Shown here piece after piece: positions 1-9,042 of a stretch of DNA of 64,000 nt. The notes beneath the pieces were generated by a model, which saw only the letters and a program-made list of their open reading frames with translations, had not been told where the DNA came from and did no database searches. The translations under genes were made by a program, and so were the position numbers. Location of the stretch: NCBI RefSeq assembly GCF_023913515.1, contig NZ_CP099391.1, forward strand, positions 124,001 through 188,000, read 5' to 3'. Origin of the DNA: Natronococcus sp. CG52. GTDB lineage: Archaea > Halobacteriota > Halobacteria > Halobacteriales > Natrialbaceae. Position 1 is the first letter of the stretch. Each line of letters begins with the position of its first letter.

Positions 1-530
1 ATCTCTTCGCTCGTGGGTGTCCGGTCCTCGGCGCGGATCTGGACGATGCTGGCGTAGTAGTCGCCGGCGATCCGACCGCAGCGGGTGCAGGTCTGACGGG
101 CGATCTTGACCGGCACCATCACCTGCTCTTCGACCGGGGTCCCGCGGACGATCCCCGTAAAGTAACAGTGCATCCGAATCGAGTTCTCGTCGATCTGCTC
201 CGGTTCGACCTGCCAGGCGACGTCCTCGACGTCGACGTGGACGGCGAGCGCCTCGCTTACTTCGTCGATAGCGATATCGGTGTAATCCTCCGCGCCGACG
301 TCGATCCATCGGTTGCCGCGGTGAACGGCGCCACACCGAGCACAGACGCGAACGTCGATTCGCTCCGGCGCGTCGACGAAGTCGAAATCGTCGAAGTAAC
401 AGCTGTCACAGAGTTCGACCTCCGTCCCGGGTCGGAGCGGATCGGGGACCTGCTCGCCGTCCGCGTCGCTCGCCGATCGGTCAGGTACCGGATCCCCGCA
501 CCGGGGACAGAACGCACGCGACTCACTCAT
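1..530 (-). CDS. NMD3-related zinc-ribbon protein (partial, 3' end outside window)
   Basis: The frame opens at an ATG at 530 and runs off the left window edge, leaving about 176 N-terminal residues. Three zinc-ribbon cysteine clusters are visible: CPRCG near residue 8, CDSC then CARCG around residues 40-65, and CTRCG near residue 150. This arrangement is that of archaeal homologues of the eukaryotic 60S export adaptor NMD3, whose archaeal role is not well established but is presumed to be ribosome-related. The stop codon is not in the window. The gene is followed on the same strand side by no visible operon partner; the next minus-strand gene starts far upstream at 2030. Confidence 0.8.
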   Translation of the reverse strand, partial: MSESRAFCPRCGDPVPDRSASDADGEQVPDPLRPGTEVELCDSCYFDDFDFVDAPERIDVRVCARCGAVHRGNRWIDVGAEDYTDIAIDEVSEALAVHVDVEDVAWQVEPEQIDENSIRMHCYFTGIVRGTPVEEQVMVPVKIARQTCTRCGRIAGDYYASIVQIRAEDRTPTSEE

Positions 531-623
531 TGTCCCCGTTTGTGGATTCACGATGTTAAACGACCCGTTCCGGCCGACGCATTCGGAGCGGCGGTTCGAC
601 GGCGAGCGTCGAACGCCGCCAGT

Positions 624-2030
624 CTACTCCTCTGCCTCGTCCGCTACGCCCGCCTTGCGACGGAGCCACTCGAGGGTGAGCGCACCGCCAGCGACGCTCG
701 CGCCGGTCGTGAACCCGGGCATACCGTCGTCCTGCCCGTCCTGCCCGTCCTGCCCGTCCTGTTCGTCCTGTTCGTCCTGTTCGTCGTCACTGAGAACGTC
801 GTCGCTTTCGTCGGCGTCGTCGCCTCCCTCGTCGTCCTCGTCCGCTGGTTCTTCCTCGTCCGTTTCGTCATCCTCGCCCGTCTCTTCGTCCTCGTCACCG
901 GTCCCGCCCTCGTCCCCCGCGGATCGGATCGCGACGAGTCCGTCGTCGCTGGCGTAGATCGTTCCGTCGGCGAACGCGAGGTCCTCCGGGCCCGTCTCGG
1001 TTTCGACTACCCATTCGAGTTCGTCGGTGACGACGTCGAACGCGGCGACGCCGGTGCCCTCGCTCGAGTCGCTGATACCGACGTAGAGGGTCGGGCCAAC
1101 ACCCACCGGCCGGCCGAAGGTCGCACCTTCGATCGACGGTTGCCAGAACTCGTCTCCCGAGTCCCGATAGTAGCCGACGATGTCGTCTTCCGCCAACGTG
1201 TAGACGTGATCGCTAGTGGCTAACCCCACGACGGCCCCGTCTCTCGCCCAGCTGAGATCGCCCGTCTCCGTCTCGTAGACCGCCACCCGGTCGTCGCCGC
1301 CGGCCTGGACCGAGACGGCGCGGTCGGTCGCCACGACAGTCTGCTCCCGGTACTCCCCGTGACCGTTCGTCCACCGCTCGCTCCCGTCGTCGATCTCGTG
1401 CGCGTACAGCGTCTCTCCGTCCGTCGTGAAGACGGCACCTCCGGCGGCCGCGACGGTCCGTTCGATCAGCCCTTCGCCGTCGGGTTCGAACCGCCAGGCT
1501 TCGTCCCCGCCGTCGGCCTCGAGCGCGTATAGCGTTCCGTCCGCGACGACGAACACCGTGTCGTCGACGACGATCGGCGACGGAACGGCATCCTCGGGTT
1601 CGAGGTCGACGTCCCAGTCGACCTCCCCGTCTCCGAGGTCGATCGCGGTCAACCGGTCGCCGCCGACGTAGACGGTGTCGTCGACGACCGCCGGAGCGCC
1701 GGCCGCACCGACGTCGTCGGTTTCCCCGACCAGTTCCCCGTCTTCCGCGTCGAGCGCGTGGATCGCTCCGTCGACGGTCAAGAAGACGTTCCCGTCGACG
1801 ACGGCGACCGGCCCGCCGTGGTCGTACTCCCAGGTCACGGTCGCCGACTCGTCCGGCCCGCTCTCGCCCGACACGTAGCCGGTGTTACCCGCGTTTCCGC
1901 GTAGCGACGTCCAGGCGCTCGGACCGTCCGATCCGTTTTCGGCGGCGGTCGCCGTGCTCGCCGCGAGCACCCCCCCGGCAGCCGCAAGTCCGGCGTACTT
2001 CAACACCTCCCGTCTGGCGTGGATAGACAT
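624..2030 (-). CDS. Secreted PQQ-like beta-propeller protein with acidic stalk and PGF-CTERM-like anchor
   Basis: 468 residues. The N-terminus carries a twin-arginine-like leader (MSIHARREVLKYAGLAAAGG, residues 1-20) ending near an alanine-rich cleavage region at about residue 30. Residues 40-370 contain repeated blades of the type D-xx-G-x-x-x-W, as in PQQ-binding-like (WD-like) propellers. Residues 375-435 are an Asp/Glu-rich stalk that ends in a DEQ/DGQ repeat. The tail has a PGF motif, a hydrophobic stretch and LRRK, matching the architecture of archaeosortase (ArtA) substrates that become lipid-anchored at the cell surface. A second protein at 41568-43271 has the same plan. The ligand is unknown; binding of PQQ itself is not implied. 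Confidence 0.85.
   Translation of the reverse strand: MSIHARREVLKYAGLAAAGGVLAASTATAAENGSDGPSAWTSLRGNAGNTGYVSGESGPDESATVTWEYDHGGPVAVVDGNVFLTVDGAIHALDAEDGELVGETDDVGAAGAPAVVDDTVYVGGDRLTAIDLGDGEVDWDVDLEPEDAVPSPIVVDDTVFVVADGTLYALEADGGDEAWRFEPDGEGLIERTVAAAGGAVFTTDGETLYAHEIDDGSERWTNGHGEYREQTVVATDRAVSVQAGGDDRVAVYETETGDLSWARDGAVVGLATSDHVYTLAEDDIVGYYRDSGDEFWQPSIEGATFGRPVGVGPTLYVGISDSSEGTGVAAFDVVTDELEWVVETETGPEDLAFADGTIYASDDGLVAIRSAGDEGGTGDEDEETGEDDETDEEEPADEDDEGGDDADESDDVLSDDEQDEQDEQDGQDGQDGQDDGMPGFTTGASVAGGALTLEWLRRKAGVADEAEE
731..784. repeat. 9-bp minisatellite, six units
   Basis: Six adjacent 9-base units: three of cctgcccgt (731-757) then three of cctgttcgt (758-784). On the minus strand they encode the DGQ and DEQ tripeptides of the stalk of the surface propeller, so unit gain or loss would change stalk length in frame. 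Confidence 0.95.
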
Positions 2031-2445
2031 AGTCGCCCGAAGGTCGGTAACCCCGCCCCTTTCCTATAGGCACGGTAGTATCGTTCCAGCCGGATAACGC
2101 AGGCCATACGACCGTTCGAGCAAAGCAACTGGGGGTCGAGAAGCGACCGCCGGACTCCTCCTGACGTTCGGCACGCTCGCCCGTCGTTTCGACCGCTCTC
2201 ACGATCTGACAATTCCAGGCGAAACGAAGGGGTAGTACCGGCGGGCACACCGGCCGTTCGCCACGTTAAACCGGCAGACGCGCGTCAGACACCGGATCGG
2301 TCGACGGCGTGTCAGACGACCGCGTGTCCGGCGGTTTCCAGGCGAAACGAGGGGGTTCCCGTCGTCACGGGCGGTCGACACCGGCGATCGGTCTCGACCG
2401 GTGGCGTTGGTGATACTTATTTCGCCGCAGCCCCTCATTCGAGAT
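2031..2445. other. 415-bp divergent intergenic region with a 20-bp direct repeat
   Basis: This lies between the divergent propeller gene and htpX. No convincing ORF is present. It holds two copies of a 20-base direct repeat (2213-2232 and 2336-2355; 19 of 20 identical, beginning ttccaggcgaaacg) spaced 123 bases apart, and the htpX TATA element near 2411. Confidence 0.7.
2411..2420 (+). promoter_or_regulatory. TATA-like box of htpX
   Basis: tgatacttat is centred about 30 bases before the ATG at 2446, the spacing expected for a leaderless archaeal transcript. It supports 2446 rather than the GTG at 2401 as the start, because that GTG lies upstream of the box. Confidence 0.6.
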
Positions 2446-3327
2446 ATGGACTGGCAGCCGGACTGGGGACTACGGGTGAGAATGTTCGTGACGATGTTCT
2501 TGCTGTTCGCGCTGTACATCGTCTTCGCCGGCGTACTAACTGCCTACATGCAGGGCGGAATCCTGGTATTCGTACTCATCTTCGGCGGGTTCTCGCTGGT
2601 GCAGTACTACTTCAGCGACACGCTCACCCTCAAGAGTATGGGCGCGAAAACGGTGTCGGCCGAGGAGTATCCGCAACTGCACGCGTCGGTCGAACGACTC
2701 TCGCAGCAGGCCGACCTCCCGAAACCCAAAGTCGCGGTCGTCGACTCGAAGGTACCGAACGCGTTCGCGACCGGGCGCAACCAGAAAAACGCCGCCGTCG
2801 CCGTGACGACGGGGCTACTGCGAACGCTGAACCAGGACGAACTCGACGGCGTCATCGCCCACGAACTCGCCCACGTCAAGAACCGCGATATGATGGTGAT
2901 GACCATCGCCTCGTTCCTCTCGACGATCGCCTTCATGATCGTCCGCTGGGGCGCGTTCTTCGGCGGCGGCCGCGGTCGCGGCCGCGGCGGCGGCGGGATC
3001 GTCGCGGCGATCCTCGTCTCGCTACTCGTCTGGATCATCAGCTACATCCTGATCCGCGCGCTCTCGCGATACCGCGAGTTCGCCGCCGACCGGGGCGCGG
3101 CCGCGATCACCGGTAAGCCGTCGGCGCTCGCCTCCGCCCTCATGAAAATCTCGGGCGAGGTCGACAAGGTCCCCGACAAGGACCTGCGCGAAGAGGCCGA
3201 GATGAACGCCTTCTTCATCATCCCGCTGAAGTCGGGCATCGTCGGTCGCCTCTTCAGCACGCACCCCTCGACGGAGCGCCGCGTCGAACAGCTTCGCGAC
3301 CTCGAGCGCGAGATGGAGGCGTTCTGA
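2446..3327 (+). CDS. htpX: Zinc metalloprotease HtpX (M48)
   Basis: 293 residues, beginning MDWQPDWGLRVRM. Two N-terminal membrane segments (about residues 12-32 and 35-52) precede the zinc site HELAH at residues 139-143; Glu211 in the YREFAADRGA stretch is the expected third ligand. Two further hydrophobic segments (about 148-165 and 180-205) flank a Gly/Arg-rich loop. HtpX is a membrane protease that degrades misfolded membrane proteins with its catalytic domain in the cytoplasm. The nearby PspAB gene suggests a shared membrane-stress role. Confidence 0.95.
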   Translation: MDWQPDWGLRVRMFVTMFLLFALYIVFAGVLTAYMQGGILVFVLIFGGFSLVQYYFSDTLTLKSMGAKTVSAEEYPQLHASVERLSQQADLPKPKVAVVDSKVPNAFATGRNQKNAAVAVTTGLLRTLNQDELDGVIAHELAHVKNRDMMVMTIASFLSTIAFMIVRWGAFFGGGRGRGRGGGGIVAAILVSLLVWIISYILIRALSRYREFAADRGAAAITGKPSALASALMKISGEVDKVPDKDLREEAEMNAFFIIPLKSGIVGRLFSTHPSTERRVEQLRDLEREMEAF

Positions 3328-3377
3328 GACGCCTCGCGCCTTCGGTGTACCCCGCTCAGGTGGACACGTCCGGGTGA

Positions 3378-3386
3378 TTACTTATA
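3378..3386 (+). promoter_or_regulatory. TATA-like box of the YdjM-type gene
   Basis: ttacttata is centred 28 bases before the ATG at 3410, consistent with a leaderless transcript separate from htpX. Confidence 0.6.
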
Positions 3387-3409
3387 GTGATCGAGCGGGC
3401 TGAATCAGC

Positions 3410-3967
3410 ATGGTCGAACCGATCGGTCACGTCGCGGCGGCATTGCTATTCGCGGTGCCCGCGTGGATTCTGTGGGGTCGCCGCCCCGCGGTCACGTTCA
3501 CCGTGTTGACACAGGTGACGACGTTGCTCCCTGATATCGATCTTTTCCTCGAGACGTTTTTCGCACACCCGTTACTCCAGCATCACGGCATCACTCATAC
3601 GATTCCGTTCGTGTTAGTCGTCGGCGTCGTCTTCGGAGCCGTCGCCGCGCACGCGTTGACTCCCTTCTTGAACGCCAATCGGCTAATTCGCAGCGACTCG
3701 ATCACGCCGTCGACGACGTTCGTGTTCACGGTGGCCGCGTTCTGGGCTGGCGGTCTCAGTCACATCTTCGTGGACCTGCTCTCCGCCGCACCGGACGCGG
3801 CGATCGCACCCCTCTGGCCGCTGTACCGCGGCGAGATCATCATCGACGTCGTCGCGTACGACTCGACGCCAGTGAACCTCGGGTTGATCGTCTGCGCGGT
3901 CGTGATCCACGTCGGGCTCTATCGAGCCGAGCGATACCCCTACGAGACGCGCTGGAGCATCGGCTAA
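3410..3967 (+). CDS. YdjM-like membrane-bound metal-dependent hydrolase (PF04307 type)
   Basis: 185 residues with four or five hydrophobic segments (about residues 5-25, 30-50, 65-90, 105-130, 155-175). Polar residues sit where this family has them: GH near the start, PDID around residue 44, and HHGITHT at about residues 59-65, followed by a GGLSHIFVDLL motif. The family is called a putative metal-dependent hydrolase from these His/Asp motifs; its substrate is not known. It has its own promoter and lies between htpX and pspAB. Confidence 0.75.
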   Translation: MVEPIGHVAAALLFAVPAWILWGRRPAVTFTVLTQVTTLLPDIDLFLETFFAHPLLQHHGITHTIPFVLVVGVVFGAVAAHALTPFLNANRLIRSDSITPSTTFVFTVAAFWAGGLSHIFVDLLSAAPDAAIAPLWPLYRGEIIIDVVAYDSTPVNLGLIVCAVVIHVGLYRAERYPYETRWSIG

Positions 3968-4039
3968 CTACCCGGATCGAATCCCCCGCTGGCGCGATCA
4001 AACGGAATCCTTCTATGGGGTTGTCCGTTTTACACGAGC

Positions 4040-4645
4040 ATGGGACTACTGGACGGACTCCGCGCCGTCCTCGGTATCCGCGCGGAATCCGACGCGAAAC
4101 GCGACGCCGACCCCGAGGACCTCTTCGGGATGAGCACCGCCTACCTCACGATGGAGGCCGACCTCGGCTACGAGTCGGCGAACGCCGGCGCGCTCTGCTT
4201 TTCCGGCGTCGACTCGAGCAGCTTTCGCGACGCCGTCGACGAGGTCGAGGCGATCCTCGAGGCCGGCCGCGAGGATACGGGCACCGAATTCGGGGTCTCC
4301 GAAGACGACCACGGCTACCACTGGGTCGTCCTCGAGGACAGCGATCCGGAGGACCTGATCACGAGCCTGCACTTCGCCGCCGACACGTTCATCGAACGCG
4401 GCTACGGTTCGCGCCTGCTCGCGGCCGTCTTCGCCTACCGAAACGAGGACGGTCCGGCCTACTGGATCTACTCGTTCCGCCGGGGGCGGTTCTACCCGTT
4501 CGCGCCGCGTCCCGGCCGAGAACGGGACTCGAGCGCGGAGTTCAAACTCGAGTCGACGCTGGACGGCGAACTCGAGATCGAGCGCGAGAAAGAGTACTGG
4601 TACCCGCTCTGGCCGAGCGAGGGCGGTACCCACCCCTGGGAGTGA
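4040..4645 (+). CDS. pspAB: PspA-associated protein PspAB
   Basis: 201 residues, soluble and acidic with no signal or membrane segment. The N-terminus MGLLDGLRAVLGIR and the GYHWVVLED and FYPFAPRPGRERD stretches match the family annotated as PspA-associated protein PspAB, found beside htpX or pspA genes in archaea and actinobacteria. The adjacency to htpX two genes upstream supports a role in the membrane-stress response. The molecular function is not established. A TATA-like tccttctatgg lies about 26 bases before the ATG. Confidence 0.8.
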   Translation: MGLLDGLRAVLGIRAESDAKRDADPEDLFGMSTAYLTMEADLGYESANAGALCFSGVDSSSFRDAVDEVEAILEAGREDTGTEFGVSEDDHGYHWVVLEDSDPEDLITSLHFAADTFIERGYGSRLLAAVFAYRNEDGPAYWIYSFRRGRFYPFAPRPGRERDSSAEFKLESTLDGELEIEREKEYWYPLWPSEGGTHPWE

Positions 4646-4680
4646 GCTCTGACGGGCGTTCACGGCGGCTGACACTCGTC

Positions 4681-4694
4681 CCAAACATGTTTGG
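4681..4694. promoter_or_regulatory. Perfect 14-bp palindrome (possible operator)
   Basis: ccaaacatgtttgg is a perfect palindrome, AT-rich against a high-GC background, 36 bases after the pspAB stop codon. It has the shape of a dimeric regulator site but its partner is unknown. Confidence 0.4.
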
Positions 4695-4732
4695 AGCCAC
4701 TGGTATTGCGGTCCACCTCTTACGTAGAGATA

Positions 4733-4781
4733 CGGCAGGACGCCACATCATCAACTGCGCCATACACCAGTTGTCCTGCCG
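4733..4781. terminator. Nested inverted repeat downstream of pspAB
   Basis: An outer 9-bp arm (cggcaggac at 4733-4741 with gtcctgccg at 4773-4781) encloses an inner 6-bp arm (caactg at 4752-4757 with cagttg at 4768-4773). It could be a terminator for pspAB or a structured leader element. The two arms share one base, so they cannot both form in full. Confidence 0.45.
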
Positions 4782-4883
4782 AAACCCCTACCCACCACCT
4801 ACCCCCTTCCGCTCCCGATTCCACCTTTCTCGCGGCGGACCGTCCCGTACTCGAGAGCGCCGCGGACGGTTTCCGTGTCGAAT

Positions 4884-4892
4884 CCATTATAG
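4884..4892 (+). promoter_or_regulatory. TATA-like box of the cytoplasmic propeller gene
   Basis: ccattatag is centred 29 bases before the GTG at 4917 and supports that GTG as a leaderless start. Confidence 0.6.
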
Positions 4893-4916
4893 GACCGGAA
4901 TCGGTACGCTCGACCA

Positions 4917-5996
4917 GTGACCGACTGGAACCAGTTCAAACGGGATCCACAGCACTCGGGAGTGCGACGCGACCTCGAGGGCCCCCACCGCATCGAGAAG
5001 TCCTGGACGGCGGACCTCGTCGGACCCGTGGGATCGCCGGTTCTCGATCGCGATACGCTCTTCGTCGGGACGGAACGCGGAAACCTGTACGCGTTCGACC
5101 GCGAGACGGGTCACCGACGGTGGGTCTTCGAGACGACCGCCGGGATCGATGCGGCGCCGGTCGTCACGCGCGACCGCGTCTACGCCGCCACCGACACCGG
5201 CGCCGTCTACGCGCTCGACCCCGCGACGGGCGACCGGGCGTGGCGAACCGACCTCCCGGACGCGCTCGAGTCCGCGCTCTCGTTTTCCGACGACCGACTC
5301 TACGCCGGCCACGCGTCGGGACTGTCGGCGCTCGAGACCGAGACGGGCGAGGAAGTCTGGACGCACGAGGCCGATTCGCCGGTCGTCGGCTGTCCGGCCG
5401 TCGGCGACGACCGACGACGGGTGTACGCCGGTACCGAAGGGGAGCAGGTATCTTGCCTCGAGACCGAGACGGGCGAGGAGGTCTGGACCGCGCCGACCGA
5501 CGGTGCGGTCACCGACGGTCCGACGATCGCCGACGGCCGGGTCTACGTTGGCGACGACGACGGCACGCTGCTCGCACTCGACGCCGAGAGCGGACAGACG
5601 TGGTTCAGTTACGAGATCCAGGGTTCGCTCACGTCCTCGGCGACGGTACTTCCCGACGAGGGAACGACGTTCGTCGGCGCCGACGACGGCTACCTCCACG
5701 TTACCGACACGCGGTTCGGCCGGCGGAAGGTTCGCGGCTGGCTCTTTTCGAAGAAGGGCGTCGCGCTCGCCGGCGAGATCTCCGCGAGTCCGGTCGTCGC
5801 GGGTGACGTTCTCTGCGTCGGCGACTCGACCGGTTCGGTGTACGGCGTCGACGCCACTGAGTTCGATCTGCTCTGGCACTTCGACGCCGGCGACGCCGTC
5901 GAACGCACGCCCGCGCTCGCGCCGGAGCGGCTGTACGTCGGCGGCGGCGACCGGCTCTACTGCCTCGAGTGGACGCCCGGCGAGCCGAGAGTCTGA
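4917..5996 (+). CDS. Cytoplasmic PQQ-like beta-propeller protein
   Basis: 359 residues from a GTG start. There is no signal peptide; the protein begins directly with the NQFKRDPQHSG motif that opens many propellers of this family. Blades recur about every 40 residues with D-x-ETG-xx-x-W/V (for example ETGHRRWVF, ETGEEVWT twice, ESGQTWFSYE). Its lack of leader, stalk and anchor contrasts with the two surface propellers in the window. It is probably a scaffold or binding protein; no catalytic motif is visible. Confidence 0.85.
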   Translation: MTDWNQFKRDPQHSGVRRDLEGPHRIEKSWTADLVGPVGSPVLDRDTLFVGTERGNLYAFDRETGHRRWVFETTAGIDAAPVVTRDRVYAATDTGAVYALDPATGDRAWRTDLPDALESALSFSDDRLYAGHASGLSALETETGEEVWTHEADSPVVGCPAVGDDRRRVYAGTEGEQVSCLETETGEEVWTAPTDGAVTDGPTIADGRVYVGDDDGTLLALDAESGQTWFSYEIQGSLTSSATVLPDEGTTFVGADDGYLHVTDTRFGRRKVRGWLFSKKGVALAGEISASPVVAGDVLCVGDSTGSVYGVDATEFDLLWHFDAGDAVERTPALAPERLYVGGGDRLYCLEWTPGEPRV

Positions 5997-6130
5997 CCCG
6001 GCGGAGACCGCGTTTCGTTCGTCGCCCCTCGACGCGAGTGAATTGCGCCTTCGCACCTAAACCTCCCGCCGACCGAGTCGATCGCCCCGTTTCCTTCCTG
6101 CACTTTCACTTCCACTCTCCTGTTAACGAG

Positions 6131-6139
6131 GCTTTATGG
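6131..6139 (+). promoter_or_regulatory. TATA-like box of radA
   Basis: gctttatgg is centred 29 bases before the radA ATG at 6164. Confidence 0.6.
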
Positions 6140-6163
6140 GGGCTCCGTTACAACGAGTGAGTA

Positions 6164-7195
6164 ATGCCAGAAGCAGACCTCGAAACTCTCCCGGGTGTCG
6201 GACCGGCAACCGCAGACAAGCTTCACGAAGCCGGCTTCGACTCCTTCGAAAGCCTGGCCGTCGCCTCGCCCTCCGAACTCTCGAATACGGCGGACGTCGG
6301 CGAGTCCACGTCTTCAGATATCGTCCGTGCGGCTCGCGATGCAGCCGATGTCGGCGGCTTCGAGACCGGCTCGACCGTCCTCGAGCGACGAAACGAGATC
6401 GGCAAACTGAGCTGGCACAACGACGCGGTCGACGACCTCCTCGGTGGCGGTATCGAAACCCAGTCGATCACCGAAGTCTACGGCGAGTTCGGCTCGGGCA
6501 AGTCCCAGGTCACGCACCAGATGGCCGTCAACGTTCAGCTCCCCAAGGAGGTCGGCGGCCTCCACGGCCGCGCCATCTTCGTGGACAGCGAGGACACGTT
6601 CCGCCCCGAGCGGATCGACGACATGGTTCGCGGTCTCCCGGACGAGGTCATCGAGGCGACCCTCGAGGACCGCGAGATCGAGGGCTCGCCCGGCGACGAG
6701 GGCGCCATGGACGCACTCATCGAGGACGTTCTCGAGAAGATTCACGTCGCGAAGGCGTTCAACTCCAACCACCAGATGCTGCTCGCGGAGAAGGCGAAGG
6801 AGCTCGCGGGCGAACACGAGGAGTCGGAGTACCCCGTTCGCCTGCTCTGTATCGACTCGCTGACCGCCCACTTCCGTGCGGAGTACGTCGGTCGTGGCGA
6901 ACTCGCGGATCGCCAGCAGAAGCTAAACAAGCACCTCCACGACATCGACAAGGTCGGCAACCTCTACAACTGCGCCGTCATCGTCACGAACCAGGTCGCC
7001 TCGAACCCCGACTCGTTCTTCGGCGACCCGACCCAGCCGATCGGTGGCAACATCCTCGGCCACAAGTCGACCTTCCGGATCTACCTCCGGAAGTCCAAGG
7101 GGAACAAGCGAATCGTCCGCCTGGTCGACGCGCCGAACCTCGCCGACGGTGAGGCCGTCATGCGCGTCGAGGACGGCGGACTGAAGCCCGAATAA
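6164..7195 (+). CDS. radA: DNA repair and recombination protein RadA
   Basis: 343 residues, the usual length of archaeal RadA, the RecA/Rad51-family strand-exchange ATPase. A helix-hairpin-helix domain occupies about residues 5-60 ([15 protein letters not shown]). Walker A GEFGSGKS is at 107-114 and the Walker B aspartate is Asp231 in LLCIDSL. The C-terminal part contains the NQV and [12 protein letters not shown] stretches of the DNA-binding loop region. It is single-gene and has its own TATA box. Confidence 0.97.
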   Translation: MPEADLETLPGVGPATADKLHEAGFDSFESLAVASPSELSNTADVGESTSSDIVRAARDAADVGGFETGSTVLERRNEIGKLSWHNDAVDDLLGGGIETQSITEVYGEFGSGKSQVTHQMAVNVQLPKEVGGLHGRAIFVDSEDTFRPERIDDMVRGLPDEVIEATLEDREIEGSPGDEGAMDALIEDVLEKIHVAKAFNSNHQMLLAEKAKELAGEHEESEYPVRLLCIDSLTAHFRAEYVGRGELADRQQKLNKHLHDIDKVGNLYNCAVIVTNQVASNPDSFFGDPTQPIGGNILGHKSTFRIYLRKSKGNKRIVRLVDAPNLADGEAVMRVEDGGLKPE

Positions 7196-7319
7196 CGGCT
7201 CGGCACGCTCCCGCTCCCTGACGGGAGGGTAATCTATCCTCTCTCGATTGCTTCTCGAGCAGTTCGATCACTGCGAATAGCTGTGCGCGAAAAACTGGAC
7301 GTGGGACGAGTCGGACTCG

Positions 7320-7739
7320 TTAGTCTTCGGTCGTCGTCTTCTCCTTGTCGAGTTCGCCCTGGTAGATCTCCGCGCCGTCCTGGGCGACCTTTTCGGCCAA
7401 CACTGCACACTTGACTCGCATCGGCGAGATATCGACGCCGAGCATGTCGATGACGTCGTCGCGATCCATCTCGAGGAGTTCGTCGACGCTCTTCCCCTTG
7501 AGCTCCCCCGAGAGCATGCTCGCGGAGGCCTGGCTGATCGCACAGCCGTCGCCGGAGAAGGCGACGTACTCGATCGTCTCCTCGTCGTCGGCGAGTTTGA
7601 CGTCCATCCGGATCTCGTCGCCACACATCGGGTTCTCGCCGACGTGCGTGAAGGTCGGATCCTCGAGTTCCCCGTAGTTCCGGGGGTTCTTGTAGTGGTC
7701 GAGGATCTGCTGTCGGTACATATCAGAGCCGAGTCCCAT
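7320..7739 (-). CDS. sufU: SufU/IscU-type Fe-S cluster assembly scaffold
   Basis: 139 residues. The three cluster-ligand cysteines and the conserved aspartate are present: Cys39 and Asp41 (NPMCGDE), Cys66 (GDGCAISQAS) and Cys111 (MRVKCAV). The family either holds nascent Fe-S clusters or accepts sulfur from the cysteine desulfurase SufS, which is encoded on the same strand at 10441-11688. The two genes are separated by other genes rather than forming one operon. A TATA-like ccttttacaac lies about 30 bases upstream of the ATG. Confidence 0.92.
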   Translation of the reverse strand: MGLGSDMYRQQILDHYKNPRNYGELEDPTFTHVGENPMCGDEIRMDVKLADDEETIEYVAFSGDGCAISQASASMLSGELKGKSVDELLEMDRDDVIDMLGVDISPMRVKCAVLAEKVAQDGAEIYQGELDKEKTTTED

Positions 7740-7886
7740 CGTTGGATACGCGTACGGCTGTGCGTTGTAAAAGGGTTCCGGGGCCGTACGGCACGAGACG
7801 CTACGGACTCGATTTCGACCGAAAACCGGTTGGCGGGTGCCGGAACGGATCCGGTCCGCGCCGGGTCGATCGTGGGCGGTTGTTGG

Positions 7887-8144
7887 TCAGTACCGTTCCG
7901 TCGAACCCTGGTCGACCGGCGGGTTCACGTAACAGGCGTCGACGATGACGGCGAAACCGACTACCGCTGCGACCGAGAGAGCGTGTAGAACCGACACGCC
8001 CAGCGCGTTCGCGACGACCAGCGCACCCAGAAACGCGATCGGAATGATCCCGAGCACGAGATCGTACCGGTTCGCCGCGGCGAGAACGTCGACCAGGGCG
8101 TCGAACGGGTCCCGTCCGGAGCGTCCGATCGTGCTCTCGTACAT
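7887..8144 (-). CDS. Small haloarchaeal membrane protein, unknown function
   Basis: 85 residues from the ATG at 8144; a GTG three codons upstream (8153) is the alternative. Two hydrophobic segments (about residues 27-47 and 51-70) follow a polar N-terminus rich in Arg and Asp. A TATA-like caattat lies about 30 bases before 8144, which favours that start. I do not recognise the family. Confidence 0.65.
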   Translation of the reverse strand: MYESTIGRSGRDPFDALVDVLAAANRYDLVLGIIPIAFLGALVVANALGVSVLHALSVAAVVGFAVIVDACYVNPPVDQGSTERY

Positions 8145-8245
8145 CGTCCTCACCTCGGCGCTCCCCGTTACGAAGGGATAATTGAAAAACTCTTCGCGGG
8201 TTTATCGTTGCCCTACTCGATCGGGCGCTCGCTGGACGATCCCGG

Positions 8246-8878
8246 CTACGCGTCGCCCGCCACTTCCGCGTCGAATCGCTCGAGGTACTCACGAACGAAC
8301 GCGGCGCGGTCGGCGGCGAGTTCGCCCCCTGCGTCGGTGTACATCCGGGCAGGGAGATCGAGGATCTTCTTGTGGACGTGGTTGTACTGAGTTTTCCCGG
8401 CGGGCGTCTCGTCGTCGGCCACCGAAGTCGCCGGATCGTGGATCGGCTGACCGAGTTCGCCACCGTAGGCGAACACCCGGGCGATTCCGATCGCTCCGAG
8501 GGCATCTAGGTTGTCCGCGTCGCAGACGATCTCCGCCTCGAGCGTCTCGGGTTCGACGTCGTTCGAGTAGCGGTGTGCGCGGATGCAGTGTCGCACCCGA
8601 TCGATCGTCTCCTCGTCCGCGCCGACGTCCCGGAGAATCCGTCCGGCCTCTCGAGCGCCCCAGATCGCGTGGTCCTCGATTTCGCCGCGGTCCTCTCGTT
8701 CGCGGCCGACGTCGTGGAGGGCGACGGCCAACTGGACGACGCGCTCGTCGACCGACTTCGAGTAGCAGTCGGTGAGCGTCTCGGCGAGCGCCGCGACCCG
8801 CTGGACGTGGTGCCAGTCGTGGGCCGGCGGAGCGTCTTCGAAGTACGGGCGGGCGCGGCCTCGAACTGCCTCGAGCAT
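8246..8878 (-). CDS. HD-domain phosphohydrolase
   Basis: 210 residues. The metal-binding pattern of the HD superfamily is complete: HDWHHVQRV near residue 20, ALHDVGRERED near residue 53 (the HD pair), H at IEDHAIWGAR, RAHRYS near 105, and the downstream Asp in CDADNLDALG. Such YedJ/RnfK-like proteins hydrolyse nucleotides or phosphate esters. The substrate cannot be read from the sequence. The gene stands alone on the minus strand facing the Bat-type regulator. Confidence 0.88.
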   Translation of the reverse strand: MLEAVRGRARPYFEDAPPAHDWHHVQRVAALAETLTDCYSKSVDERVVQLAVALHDVGREREDRGEIEDHAIWGAREAGRILRDVGADEETIDRVRHCIRAHRYSNDVEPETLEAEIVCDADNLDALGAIGIARVFAYGGELGQPIHDPATSVADDETPAGKTQYNHVHKKILDLPARMYTDAGGELAADRAAFVREYLERFDAEVAGDA

Positions 8879-9042
8879 GCCGGTCCTGTTTCGGAGTCGC
8901 CGTAATAAGGGCTCCGCAGTCGCTGAGGCGGAAACTTCCCATCATCGGCCAGGTGCGTGAACGATCGGTAGACTTGCTTTCGAAAAGTGACCCCTCCCTT
9001 TTCCAGGCAAGCGTAAAAGGGGGTTCCGCTGGTGGACTCCCT

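Noticed and set aside
731-784. Possible CRISPR repeats
   Set aside because: Nine-base units with no spacers inside a coding region; it is a minisatellite.
168-1223. Long plus-strand ORF antisense to the surface propeller
   Set aside because: The residues reflect the complement of a real gene (repeated VLPVLPVLFVL from the minisatellite); the minus-strand frame has a clear signal, domain and anchor.
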